Assembly: GCA_032716605.1 (NCBI GenBank)
Contig: CM064492.1
Location: 50,661,975 to 50,725,974 of the forward strand
DNA from: Paralithodes platypus
Taxonomy: Eukaryota > Arthropoda > Malacostraca > Decapoda > Lithodidae
DNA: 64,000 nt
Direction: 5' to 3'
The number at the start of each line of letters is the position of its first letter. Within the stretch, counting starts at the first letter, position 1. A model generated the notes under the pieces. The model saw nothing but the letters and a program-made list of their open reading frames with translations. It searched no databases and was not told where the DNA came from. The position numbers and the translations under genes were made by a program. Shown piece after piece: positions 1 to 8,884 of this stretch.

Positions 1-58
1 GTGTTAGGGTTGGTTTGGATGGGTTAGATCTGCTTAGTGTTGAATATATAATTGTTTG

Positions 59-185
59 ATGATGATGATGGGTTGGATGATGATGATGATGATGGCTTAG
101 ATGATGATGATGATGGCTTAGATGATAATGATGAAGATTGTGGAAGTGCTATTACTGGTGGTGATGGTGCTGCTGATGATGATGA
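59..185. repeat. GAT-rich trinucleotide repeat
   Basis: Imperfect GAT/GATGGCTTA repeats. Read forward they give an Asp-rich string, but the pattern is purely tandem DNA and there is no sign of a gene around it. Confidence 0.85.
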
Positions 186-469
186 GCTGAGGGAAGGCAC
201 CTATGTTGACTGTAATTTGTCCATATTTGTGCATAATAACGCGATTGTAATGGGTATTATCGTTCATACAACGATACCCCATATACGTCGCGAGTCCGCC
301 GGTAGGTACGGGGGGGGGGGGGAATACCCTGTATTTAGGGTATTTTTTTATTATGTTAGTGTAAAACTTTCTCGTATGACTCCTACACTACTGGCATCAC
401 TGTAGCAATGAGAATCTAATTTTAGGATTTTTTTAACCCTTACATATACCCCCATGGCGGACGCTCCCC

Positions 470-841
470 AAGGGGGCCCACCTCGCTTTTTTTCTCTTTC
501 TCTCCCTCTCTGTTTGGCTTGTATCCATTCGGCCCCATTCAAGCTACTGTTTGAAGATGTTTACCCCATCCAGGTGTCAATATTTTCTTGGCGAGCAGTA
601 GCAAGCCAGCATATATATATTTTTGTTTTGACAGCAAGCTAAATTTGTACATTTTTCGATAGAAAAATGTCTATGGCGAATCCGGATTTCTCCATACAAT
701 GCTGGCTCGCTATCGCTCGCCAGGACGAAATCTACACCTGGATGGGGATAAACGTCTTACAACAGTAGGCTGAATGGGACCAAATGGATAGAAGCCAGAG
801 AAAGAGAGAAAGAGAAAAAAAAAGAAGGTGACCCCCCTTAA
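470..841. mobile_element. F1 palindromic MITE, copy A
   Basis: Long inverted repeat of about 370 bp. The left end starts AAGGGGGCCCACCTCGC and the right end finishes GGTGACCCCCCTTAA. Each arm carries a pyrimidine- or purine-rich stretch, a CGGCCCCATTCA-like block and the core (G)GCGAGC-GATA-GCGAGC or its complement near 582-610 and 702-722. The middle is an AT-rich stretch plus a TTTTTCGATAGAAAAATGT hairpin. It has no coding capacity. The left TTAA is degraded (CCCCAAGG). Confidence 0.85.
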
Positions 842-1180
842 CATCAATGATAATGTTAAGGGATTTAACAAAGAATAGGGCACTGGCCTCTTCAACCTGT
901 ATGGATTTTCTGGCTGTATGACGCATCGTCAAACAGCATTGCCAATAAATTCCTTATTTTCTTAACATCAATATCGATATAGCTATTTGTAACGTAAATT
1001 TCACATGGATCGCATTGTCAGTTTTTTTCCGCCGATTTTATGAAGGTTTAGGAATGAGATTTGCAAAGTTGAGCACTTTGGACAAAACCTCCAAAACACA
1101 CGATTTGCGGTGGTGAGAGCCAAGGGGTTAAAATACAATGACAAGCTATAATGAATGCTCAGTGTAACCAGCACTCACAC
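842..1180. other. Unclassified spacer
   Basis: I see no open frame of substance or recognised repeat here. The sequence TTAACAT-CAATGATA-ATGTTAA at the MITE edge forms a small inverted repeat. Confidence 0.5.
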
Positions 1181-1182
1181 AC

Positions 1183-1234
1183 TAGGCAGTCCGGACTTAA
1201 TTCTAACACACCCTGCTACTAAGTGGAAAATAAC
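1183..1234 (-). repeat. Fragment of CR1-like LINE 3' UTR
   Basis: The stretch ACTAGGCAGTCCGGACTTAA followed by CTGCTACTAAGTGGAA matches the region beside LINE L5 at about 62620-62660 and another fragment near 27044. It ends in the GA tract, as the L5 copy does. It appears to be a short 3'-end remnant of a minus-strand LINE. Confidence 0.6.
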
Positions 1235-1296
1235 GAGAGAGAGAGAGAGACAGAGAGACAGAGAGACAGAGAGACAGAGAGAGAGAGAGAGAGAGC

Positions 1297-1391
<95 letters not shown>

Positions 1392-1480
1392 CGACAGAGA
1401 GAGAGATGGAGAGCGACAGAGAGAGAGATGGAGAGCGACAGAGAGAGAGAGAGAGCGAGCGAGAGAGAGAGCGAGCGAAA
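1233..1480. repeat. GA microsatellite, imperfect
   Basis: About 250 bp of (GA)n with GACA, GATGGAGAGCGACA and GAGCGA variants. The three GATGGAGAGCGACAGAGAGA units near 1383-1440 show higher-order duplication. LINE L1 begins directly at its right edge and GA sequence resumes beyond L1 at 3172. Confidence 0.95.
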
Positions 1481-1510
1481 GAGTACAAAGGAGTACAAAG
1501 GAGTACAAAG
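1481..1510 (-). repeat. 3'-terminal tandem decamers of L1
   Basis: Three perfect copies of GAGTACAAAG (CTTTGTACTC on the LINE strand) mark the 3' end. Matching decamers end L2 (23041-23062) and L3 (about 43970-43993). Confidence 0.9.
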
Positions 1511-3170
1511 GAAATCAAGCAACAACAGATCTAGTGACCCTTCTAGGTTGCTTGTCCTCCAAAACACTGAGGATCAAGTGTCCAAACAGTGGTTTAGAGT
1601 GGGTAAGGGAACATTGGAAAGGGAATTACTGCCCTGGAACTAATGTCCGTGGCAGGATTAGGAAGTTAGTAGGGGACAGATGGGTTAGTAACTGAGGGGG
1701 GGATAAAATAAAGTTATTCATTTACAAACGCAGTCAGTCGCGGGTTTGATGCGAGATATTTGTCTAGGCGGAGTTTAAATGAATCAACGGTGATGCAGTC
1801 TATAACGTTTCGGGGAAGCCCATTCCACAAGTTGACAACTCGATTGAAGAAGAAATTCTTAGATTCGTGTGAGTTAAAAGATTTACCAATAATTTTGCAA
1901 CCGTTTCCCCGCGTGTAATTAGATTGGTCGATAGTGAAGTACTTACTACAGTTCATATTGTCGATGCCTTTGATGATTTTGAACACTTGAATTAAGTCAC
2001 CTCTTAATCTGCGCTGGGTTAAAGGAAATATATTTAATTCTCTAAGACGCTCTTCGTATGGTTTGTTCTTTAGGCTAGGTATCATTTTGGTAACTCTACG
2101 TTGAACTCGTTCTAGCTTGTTTATATCTTTTTGGTAATAAGGGCACCAGGATTGAACGCAGTATTCCAGAAGAGGGCGGACTAAGGAATTGTAAAGGGTT
2201 AGGATAACTTCTTTGGATTTATGCTCAAATGACCTGCCTATAAAGCCAATTATTTTGTTTGCCTTCTTAACAACTTCTGAACATTGTTGACTCGGTTTTA
2301 GGTTACTCGATATTGTTACTCCCAGATCGGTTTCTCTGTTTACATTCTTAAGCTGAGTGCCATTCATCGAATAGTTTGCTTTCTCATTTAGGTATCCGAT
2401 ATGTAGTACTTTACATTTATCCGCATTGAAACTCATTTGCCAAATTTGGGCCCAACATGACAATTTATCTAGATTGTGTTGCATATCGTCAACTTGTTCT
2501 TTTGAGAGTACGCTATTTGCAATTTTTGTATCGTCAGCAAATTTTGAGATTGTACAGGTGAGACCCTCATCTATGTCGTTGATGTAAATTAGAAAGAGAA
2601 TTGGTCCTAGTACCGATCCCTGGGGTACCCCGCTACTTACATTGGTCCATTTAGATGCCTTACCGTTTATGACTACTCTTTGCTTTCTGTCGCTGAGCCA
2701 ATTTTCTATCCATTTCAACACACCGTCTTGTATTCCATGCGCTTTTAGTTTTAGCAGTAAACGTTTGTGGGGAACTTTGTCAAAGGCCTTTTGAAAATCA
2801 AGGTATATAATATCTACAGCTTTACTCTCATCGTAGAGGTTGAGGATATCGTGGAAGAAGTCTAAGAGGTTTGTTAAACAGGAACGTTTTTTACGAAAGC
2901 CGTGTTGAGTATCTTTAAGTATGTTATTTTCCTCTAAGTGATTTACGAGTCTGTCTCGTATGACCGTTTCTAGCATTTTACATACAACTGAGGTTAAGCT
3001 AATTGGACGATAGTTACTGGGTAGGGATTTGCTGCCTTTTTTGAATATCGGTGTTACGTTGGCTAGCTTCCACTGATCGGGCATAGTTCCAGACTGCAAG
3101 GATTTATTGAAAAGTAATGTCAGTGGTTTGGAGAGCTCATCCTTAGCTTCCTTTAGAACTCTAAGCGAGA
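1481..3170 (-). mobile_element. LINE L1: CR1-like non-LTR retrotransposon, 5' truncated
   Basis: A minus-strand copy containing the RT palm and the C-terminal region. The frame spans 1714-3306, but its ATG and first ~48 codons come from the flanking GA repeat (Ser/Leu/Arg-rich). Real LINE homology starts at about codon 49, where the sequence stops matching L2. Visible RT motifs are motif A YLDFQKAFDKV (codons 168-178), motif B SGVPQGSVLGP, and the catalytic FADDTKI (256-262). The C-terminal WNGLPRNVI block resembles the CR1 family. The frame is unbroken from truncation point to stop. The 3' UTR (1481-1713) ends in three decamers GAGTACAAAG (as written on plus). CR1 elements characteristically end in short tandem repeats. 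No endonuclease is present, so the copy is dead on arrival. Clade assignment is inferred from motifs. Confidence 0.92.
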
Positions 3171-3262
3171 ACTCTAGAGAGAGAGAGCGAGCGAAAGAGA
3201 GAGAGCGAGAGCGAAAGAGAGAGAGAGCGAGAGCGAAAGAGAGAGAGAGCGAGAGCGAGTCA
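3171..3262. repeat. GA-rich tract on 5' side of L1
   Basis: GAGAGAGAGCGAGCGAAA-type repeats directly abut the 5' truncation point of L1, mirroring the GA tract at its 3' end. This fits insertion into one microsatellite. Confidence 0.85.
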
Positions 3263-3540
3263 GAGTAAGAGTCAAAGTCAGTCACGTCGAAGGAATACCG
3301 CAGCATAAGAAGATTGAGAAGAATGCAGGGACACAGCGGAAGGAAGATTGGTAGTGCAGGAAGATAGAAATATATCTCTCACACCCGGGGCCCTACAGAA
3401 TACAGGGGTCGAACATCTTCAAATCTGGACGCCATTTTGGAAGACTTTACGGGGGAGGTAGTCGCTTTTTCTAAGCTTAAGAAAATCGTGTAATAGAACC
3501 CAAAATTAAATGGGATAATATGTCTTGGCATACTGAATCG

Positions 3541-3757
3541 GTTAACTCTTTTTGGATCATGACGAGTTTTAGCTCTTTTTTGTTCTGGCTATTTTTAGAC
3601 GATTATATACAGTTTAGAAAGGATCTGTGAGAATTATGAGCTCAATGATTATCTCAATTAACCCTCTGGCTTCCATATATGTCTTCCTAATATGAATAAT
3701 ATAGTCTAATAATAGCCAGAAAAGAAAAAAATGCATAATCGGCTGTTGAAATGGTTA
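3541..3757. mobile_element. F3-related palindromic MITE, variant
   Basis: It starts GGTTAACTCTTTTTGGATCATGACGAG, holds the F3 inner block TTCTGGCTA...TTAGACGATT...CAGTTTAGAAAGGATCTGTG, and shows the complementary TAATAATAGCCAGAA near 3708. The right end is ATGCATAATCGGCTGTTGAAATGGTTA. Ends are diverged from typical F3. Confidence 0.6.
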
Positions 3758-3829
3758 TAAGCATATGGCAGTTTATGTGATGCATTTGTTTGATGGGTGT
3801 ATACCGAGGGGGTTGGTGTTGGTGGGGGT

Positions 3830-4052
3830 TATGTACAGTTACCCACATAGGTTCAGTTCCTCGTCGTGATCTTATGATTGTATGAAAGTACAATAGTATA
3901 TATGAATTACGGGTGTGGTTTATATTAATTATCAGTTGACTATTCAGATGATGAGTTAACCACTGCATAAGAAACTACACTCGTAATTAAATTTTGTTTC
4001 CACGTATGAGATCACGGATAGGAACAGCACTTATATGGTCAACTGTACACTC
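3830..4052. mobile_element. F5 MITE copy 1 (GTACAGTT ends)
   Basis: Imperfect terminal inverted repeats of about 45 bp. The left arm contains TGTACAGTTACCCACATA and CGTGATCTTA. The right arm, reversed, contains TGTACAGTTGACCATATA and CGTGATCTCA. The interior is AT-rich and non-coding. The superfamily cannot be told from the sequence alone. Confidence 0.7.
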
Positions 4053-4203
4053 CAAGACACAGAACCTGGTCCAATATAAACCATCGGAAATAAAAACGCT
4101 AAAAAAAAAATTGAAATGTAAATATTGGGTGGTATGGAATTAAGGTGAAGATTCGGCTAAGTTCAGGATAGGTTTGAAAATATTAGTCCATGATTTATGT
4201 TTT

Positions 4204-4430
4204 AGAGTGTACAGTCGGCCACATAAATTGGTTATGCAGTCCGTGATTTTATGTGTGGAAGGAAATACTGTACAGTATGATTGAATTAGAAGTGTAATTA
4301 ATAACTCAGGAATTAATGTATATGAATAATTAACAACAAAAGTAAATTCTTGTAAGCCTATCACACTATTTTTACTTACATAAACAAACTCACGGGGTGT
4401 ATGCAATATTTATGTGGTCAATTGTACATC
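4204..4430. mobile_element. F5 MITE copy 2 (GTACAGTT ends)
   Basis: The left arm GTGTACAGTCGGCCACATAA...CCGTGATTTTATG is matched by the reversed right arm ATGTACAATTGACCACATAA...CCCGTGAGTTTGTTTATG. It lies about 150 bp from copy 1 and is related to it in the arms only. Confidence 0.7.
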
Positions 4431-5350
4431 TGACATACTGAGAGGGTTGTTCTGTCATGATGTACAACGTTTAAGGAAATAAATTTTGGTTTATGAAGGA
4501 AAATTGAGTTTCTTAAAATGTGCAGCTCATTTCTATATATTTTGCTCTGCAATGCATCGGGTAAGGTTTATGTTTATAGCCACTAATCTGTTATAACACT
4601 TGACAACATTGAACGAGTCATGATATAAACATTCACCACTAACGACCTACAATTTTCACTAAGTATTTACAGTAGCTATCTTCTAATAGTGAATACTGCC
4701 AATTATCCACTACTAACACTAATGGAACTTAACCAATTGAATTACTTAGTAGATATTGTACCGACACATTATAAGCTTACGTATTAGTAGATTACACAAA
4801 TAATTAAAATTTCACTTTGGTAGTGTAGAAACCGGCGTTATTATTCCAAAAGCTCACACTGAGGCATTTACAACTAATAATACTATCAATAATGCAATGG
4901 ACATTCAATTATCACTGTTGTCTGAATATTCCATGTAGGAACTAACCCTAAACAGATGTCTGACAAAATTGCCTAAATATTGATAGGGGTATCGCACGAG
5001 AAAGCTTTTATTTTTTACGTTCGATTATCACTTATAATATGTATGCTCGATTATCACATATTGTCTATGCTCGTTCATCACTTTTGTTCTGAAAGCATGT
5101 CTGGGATAATTTGCAATAGAATCGGTATGAATTTACAGTATACGTACTTATAGTTTTTTCCTTCCAGGAAGCTTAATCCCCTAGCAGTTAAGTTCACGAT
5201 ACTTACTGGGAAAATATGAAACACGAACTTTGTGATAGCGGAGTAGTTTAGATGGGGATTAGTCGGCCAGCTTATAATATAGAAGACTATACATGGAAAA
5301 TATTAAACCATTTTGACCTCATTACCTGCCAAACCTGTGATAACGATAAA
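4431..5350. other. Unclassified AT-rich DNA
   Basis: No ORF or known repeat is visible. Three short tandem pieces of GTTCGATTATCAC type occur near 5030-5085. Confidence 0.5.
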
Positions 5351-5353
5351 TGG

Positions 5354-5370
5354 TGTGTGTGTGTGTGTGT
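5354..5370. repeat. Short TG repeat
   Basis: About eight TG dinucleotides. Confidence 0.9.
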
Positions 5371-5551
5371 GACCCGACCTCAGAGGGAAGCGTTAGTTGT
5401 CTATGACCCTGTTTCCTGAAGGGACCTCACTGAGAGCAACGCATTTCCTCTCGCTCTCCATCATTCCCGCCTTTTATTCTTCTCCGCATATGCCTTGTTT
5501 ATCATCCTGTACAGTATGTGTGTTTCCCCGTCTATGTCGGCAGGAATATAC

Positions 5552-5938
5552 TTAAGGGGGGTCACCTGCTTTTTTTTCTTTCTCTCCTTTTCTCTCTTTC
5601 TCTGGCTTGTATCCCTTCGGCCCCATTCAGCCAACTGTTTTAAAACGTTTGTCCCCATCCAGGTGTCGATTTCTTCCTGGCGAGCGATAGCGAGCCAGCA
5701 TTTTATGTTGAAATCCGGCTTCGCCGGAGACATTTTTTCTATCGAAAAATGTACAAATTTAGCTTGCTGTCAAAACAAACAAATATACTGTATATATATG
5801 CTGGGTCGCTACCGCTCGCCAGGAAAATATTAATACCTGGAAGGGGTAAACATCTTAAAACAGTAGGCTGAATGGGGCCAAATGAATACAAGCCAAAGAG
5901 AGGGAGAGAAAGAGAAAAAGCGAGGTGGGCCCCCTTAA
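5552..5938. mobile_element. F1 palindromic MITE, copy B (complete)
   Basis: Both ends are intact: TTAAGGGGGGTCACCTGC on the left and GGTGGGCCCCCTTAA on the right, so the flanking tetranucleotide is TTAA. The core occurs inverted in the two arms (about 5679-5700 and 5803-5823). The central AATCCGGCTTCGCCGGAGA palindrome and the TTTTTCTATCGAAAAATG hairpin are both present. Non-coding. TTAA target duplication is a hallmark of piggyBac-type elements, so piggyBac mobilisation is an inference. Confidence 0.88.
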
Positions 5939-6158
5939 GAAAAGGCAAGCAGTTCGGACGAATTTGGTCGAATGGTTGAATTAATCTGAAGAAATGAAAA
6001 ATATCTGAAGTATGAAAGATCTACGGACAATCTAAATGTAACCAATATATATGCAATACATACATATCATTTAAGTATCTCTCTTAAAATAAAGTAGTCC
6101 TCGAATATTGAATCTCGTAGATTTTGACACAAAATCACTATGCACTTTTGATTGGTTG

Positions 6159-6160
<2 letters not shown>

Positions 6161-6222
<62 letters not shown>

Positions 6223-6240
6223 CGAGAGAGAGAGAGAGCG
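6161..6240. repeat. GA microsatellite
   Basis: Nearly pure (GA)n with a few GAGCGA variants. Confidence 0.95.
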
Positions 6241-6286
6241 GAAGTGCTCATGGGAAACTTATTGAGGGAGAGAGAGCATTTGTCTC

Positions 6287-6482
6287 TTAAAGGGGAGGTG
6301 GTTGCTTTTTCTGGATTCCCATCTCCCTCATGTTTAGCTCCATTAGTTTTAAGAGTTTAAAACGTTAGCCCCATTAGTTTGGTGAAGTTAAGACCTTTCA
6401 CCCATTTATTTGTCAATATTAAGACCTTTTGTGCCATGAGGGGGATGAAGGTCCAGAAAAAGCAACTACCTATCCCCCTTAA
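6287..6482. mobile_element. F2 palindromic MITE, short internally deleted form
   Basis: TTAA-flanked element of about 195 bp with purine/pyrimidine arms (AGGGGAGGTGGTTGC and its complement). It keeps the F2 blocks CCCCATTAGTTT, GTCAATATTAAGACCTTTTGTGCCAT, then goes straight into the opposite arm, so the GCGAGC core and centre have been lost. Confidence 0.75.
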
Positions 6483-6748
6483 CAAATACTAACAGTCATC
6501 AACAACTAATAGAAGACTAAACTTTACCCTGGAGAAAGGAGACAAGGATGAGAGCTAGAATCAACAGCTTTTAGATAACACTACTATAACCCTGGGGCAC
6601 AACTTGATTGAAACAGAAACTAACAGTGAGGCGCTACACACTCTACTTAGGCCTAAATTAGAATATCATATTGTAGATCTAATTTCCTTACGGCACTCCA
6701 GGAAATAATTATGGAATATGACAGCTCATATTAAAACGATTAAATTAC

Positions 6749-6787
6749 ACAAACACACAAACACACAAACACACACACACACACACA

Positions 6788-6829
<42 letters not shown>
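6749..6829. repeat. CA then TA microsatellite
   Basis: (CA)n about 6749-6787 followed by (TA)n 6793-6829. The AT run ends exactly at the 5' LTR, and AT sequence resumes after the 3' LTR at 14570, consistent with insertion into this run. Confidence 0.93.
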
Positions 6830-6831
<2 letters not shown>

Positions 6832-7151
6832 TGACATACGGAGCCCTGTATGTTAATTTAAGAGTTAGAATTAGAGTTGAAGGAGTGCCAAACTACCCAG
6901 GCGGCGAAGCAGACCAGCGAGCGAACTAGCGAGTGGGAAACCAGCTCGTCCGCATACCAGCAAACAAGCCTTCACATCTGCGTGCGTAATAGGGGACCCT
7001 GCAAACTACTTCGATGACCCGACGCTATGACGTATGATCGACGCCAGGAGCCCCCATTGGACCACGCACCTGCTATGCAACTCGAGGAGCTATGATAGGG
7101 GCGCGCACCATCACTCTCCTCCTGATTCGTTCCTACACCATCATTGTTTAG

Positions 7152-7187
7152 TATATAAGACCCAAGTAGTGGGCATTCAAATCAGTC
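7152..7187 (+). promoter_or_regulatory. LTR core promoter: TATA box and initiator
   Basis: TATATAAG at 7152-7159 and TCAGTC at 7182-7187 (A at 7184 as the presumed +1). The 32-bp spacing and the arthropod initiator consensus TCAGT make this a convincing RNA polymerase II start. The same pair recurs in the 3' LTR. Confidence 0.82.
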
Positions 7188-8156
7188 TCATTTGGAGTTG
7201 GGGAAGGTGAACTTGCAGCTGGAGGAAGACAGGGTGAAGTATTATAATGGGATTGTGACTGTCAGTCAGATTATATATGTGTGTGTGTTAAGTGTGTTCG
7301 GTGTAAACACTTACGTTATGTTGGTTAGTGAGATATGTGATTGGGACTTTAACGCTACTATTCTGTACTTAACTATTTGATTGGGAATTAACGTTAACGC
7401 TATTATTATGTACTTAACTATTTTAGTTGACTAACTTGTGGACTAAAGCAACTCTTTAAGTAATTGGGTTATGATGAAAGTAATACTATTGTTTTATATT
7501 AATACTTACGAGTTCTTTCATTTTCTTTTAATTAAGCTTACATTGCTTAACGGTGCTTAGTACGGTGATGCTATTGTCTCATATTAGTAATATCGCCTTA
7601 AACTAACATGGCTGTGTTAATATTACTTCTAGTGATTTCCTAAGCTGAAGAAAATTCTTTTAGCTTCAAAATATTATTTTTACTTTTCATATTATTTGAG
7701 TGAGACATGAATCGAATCTATGAAGCGATCCTGTAACTTAATTTACTCATAATCAAACCTCAATGTTACGTGGTTAAGAACTACATTTAACTAATTATTA
7801 AATATATATCTAACTTTTTATGTGACTTTGATATTAATCCTGATGATAATAATAATATAATACTATTAACGTAAGACAAGAACCAAGAATAATAACTACA
7901 TTAAATATAAATAAAAGGACATATAAAAAAACTATCTATTCATTTCAAAAAGGGTAAGAGACAGAAATATTCTTACTTTAATATTTATCTTTCAAGACTT
8001 TTTATAGAATTAATAGTCCTTCTTTAGATATAACTTATTCGGTTCATAACCATAACCTACTAAGCTTCGGTTAAATAATAATTCTTTATAAATACTACAT
8101 GACTTTAATTAGTTTCAGTATTTTTCATAATTAAAGAGTATCAGTCAATAAAGGAT

Positions 8157-8162
8157 ACTAAG
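8157..8162 (+). terminator. Poly(A) signal in 5' LTR
   Basis: AATAAA in TCAGTCAATAAAGGATAC. The corresponding hexamer at 14402 in the 3' LTR would be the functional one. Confidence 0.6.
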
Positions 8163-8319
8163 TCCTAAGATCCAAAAGGAAAGGAAGCAACAACAGAAAT
8201 AATTTTATTAGATTTTACTTTTGTTTTGCCTTCAGCTGACTGATACCTTAATATATATCTCTGTGCTATCTAGATTCATCAAGTTAACCACTTGAGGATC
8301 AAGATACGTAACAGAAGAG

Positions 8320-8340
8320 TGGCGACCTTGCCAGGATTCG
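8320..8340 (+). other. Primer-binding site, tRNA-Arg-like
   Basis: TGGCGACCTTGCCAGGATTCG lies six bases after the LTR end. Its complement reads as a tRNA 3' end: T-loop, T-stem CCTGG, seven-base acceptor CAAGGTC, discriminator G, then CCA. Metazoan tRNA-Arg 3' ends are closest among those I recall. The identity is an inference. Confidence 0.6.
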
Positions 8341-8884
8341 TTTCATACAGTTTCACTCAGTTTCATTAACGTTTCACTACTTAACACCTTAAGAGCGGCC
8401 TATGCGGTTTATTTATATGTACCGCCCAGCGGGGTGTTTTTAGCCAAAATAGGGCTGTTTACGTGATCATTTTCATGCCTAAATAAGACCCAGAACGTAA
8501 AACAAGTATCTATCCCTGAAAGGGCATAAACAGAGCTTTCGAATGACACCATAACGATCCTTTTATGATGGCTAGTTTTCTTGCAATAACCGTGCAACGC
8601 GAGTGCAAAAAGCATGTAATTAGCCACTTTCCCGATACAATTCCGTATATAGCGAGTGACAGAGGGAGGAGGGAGGTGAGAATCGTGTCAGTAGGTTCGC
8701 CGCGGTGGTCTGGAGCAGTCATACGCTCGCTAGTCTCCTGCCACCACTTGTCTCTCTCTCTCAGCAACATTACGTGCTGAAATTGCCACTCGACCTATGT
8801 CGAGCGCCGCCACATAGTCCAGCTTTATTAAATACGACTTAAGTTGCGCCCCGACTTTTAGGGGTTAAAAAACAAATATTAATC
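8341..8884 (+). other. Retrotransposon leader
   Basis: Untranslated region between the primer-binding site and the Gag start. Several short frames occur on both strands, but none resembles a protein. Confidence 0.6.

Larger units (their letters stand above)
6830..8313 (+). repeat. 5' LTR
   Basis: Begins (TC)TGACATACGG and ends GATACGTAACA. It matches 13098-14569 nearly base for base. Relative to the 3' LTR it retains an 11-bp segment near 7211 and two extra bases in a TG run. It contains a TATA box, initiator and AATAAA. The first two bases are ambiguous: TC precedes TGACAT in both copies. Confidence 0.92.

Noticed and set aside
52..405. 117-codon acidic frame rich in Asp
   Set aside because: It is translation of a GAT repeat followed by unrelated sequence with a G-run. 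No protein-like composition after the repeat.
1155..1643. Arg/Glu- or Ser/Leu-rich frames on both strands
   Set aside because: All are readings of the (GA)n tract and adjoining LINE 3' UTR.
3168..3306. N-terminal start of the 530-codon L1 frame as a real protein start
   Set aside because: The ATG and first ~48 codons lie in the flanking GA repeat. LINE homology begins later.
8409..8780. Small ORFs in the retrotransposon leader as accessory genes
   Set aside because: Frames on both strands are of similar length and lack any recognisable feature.
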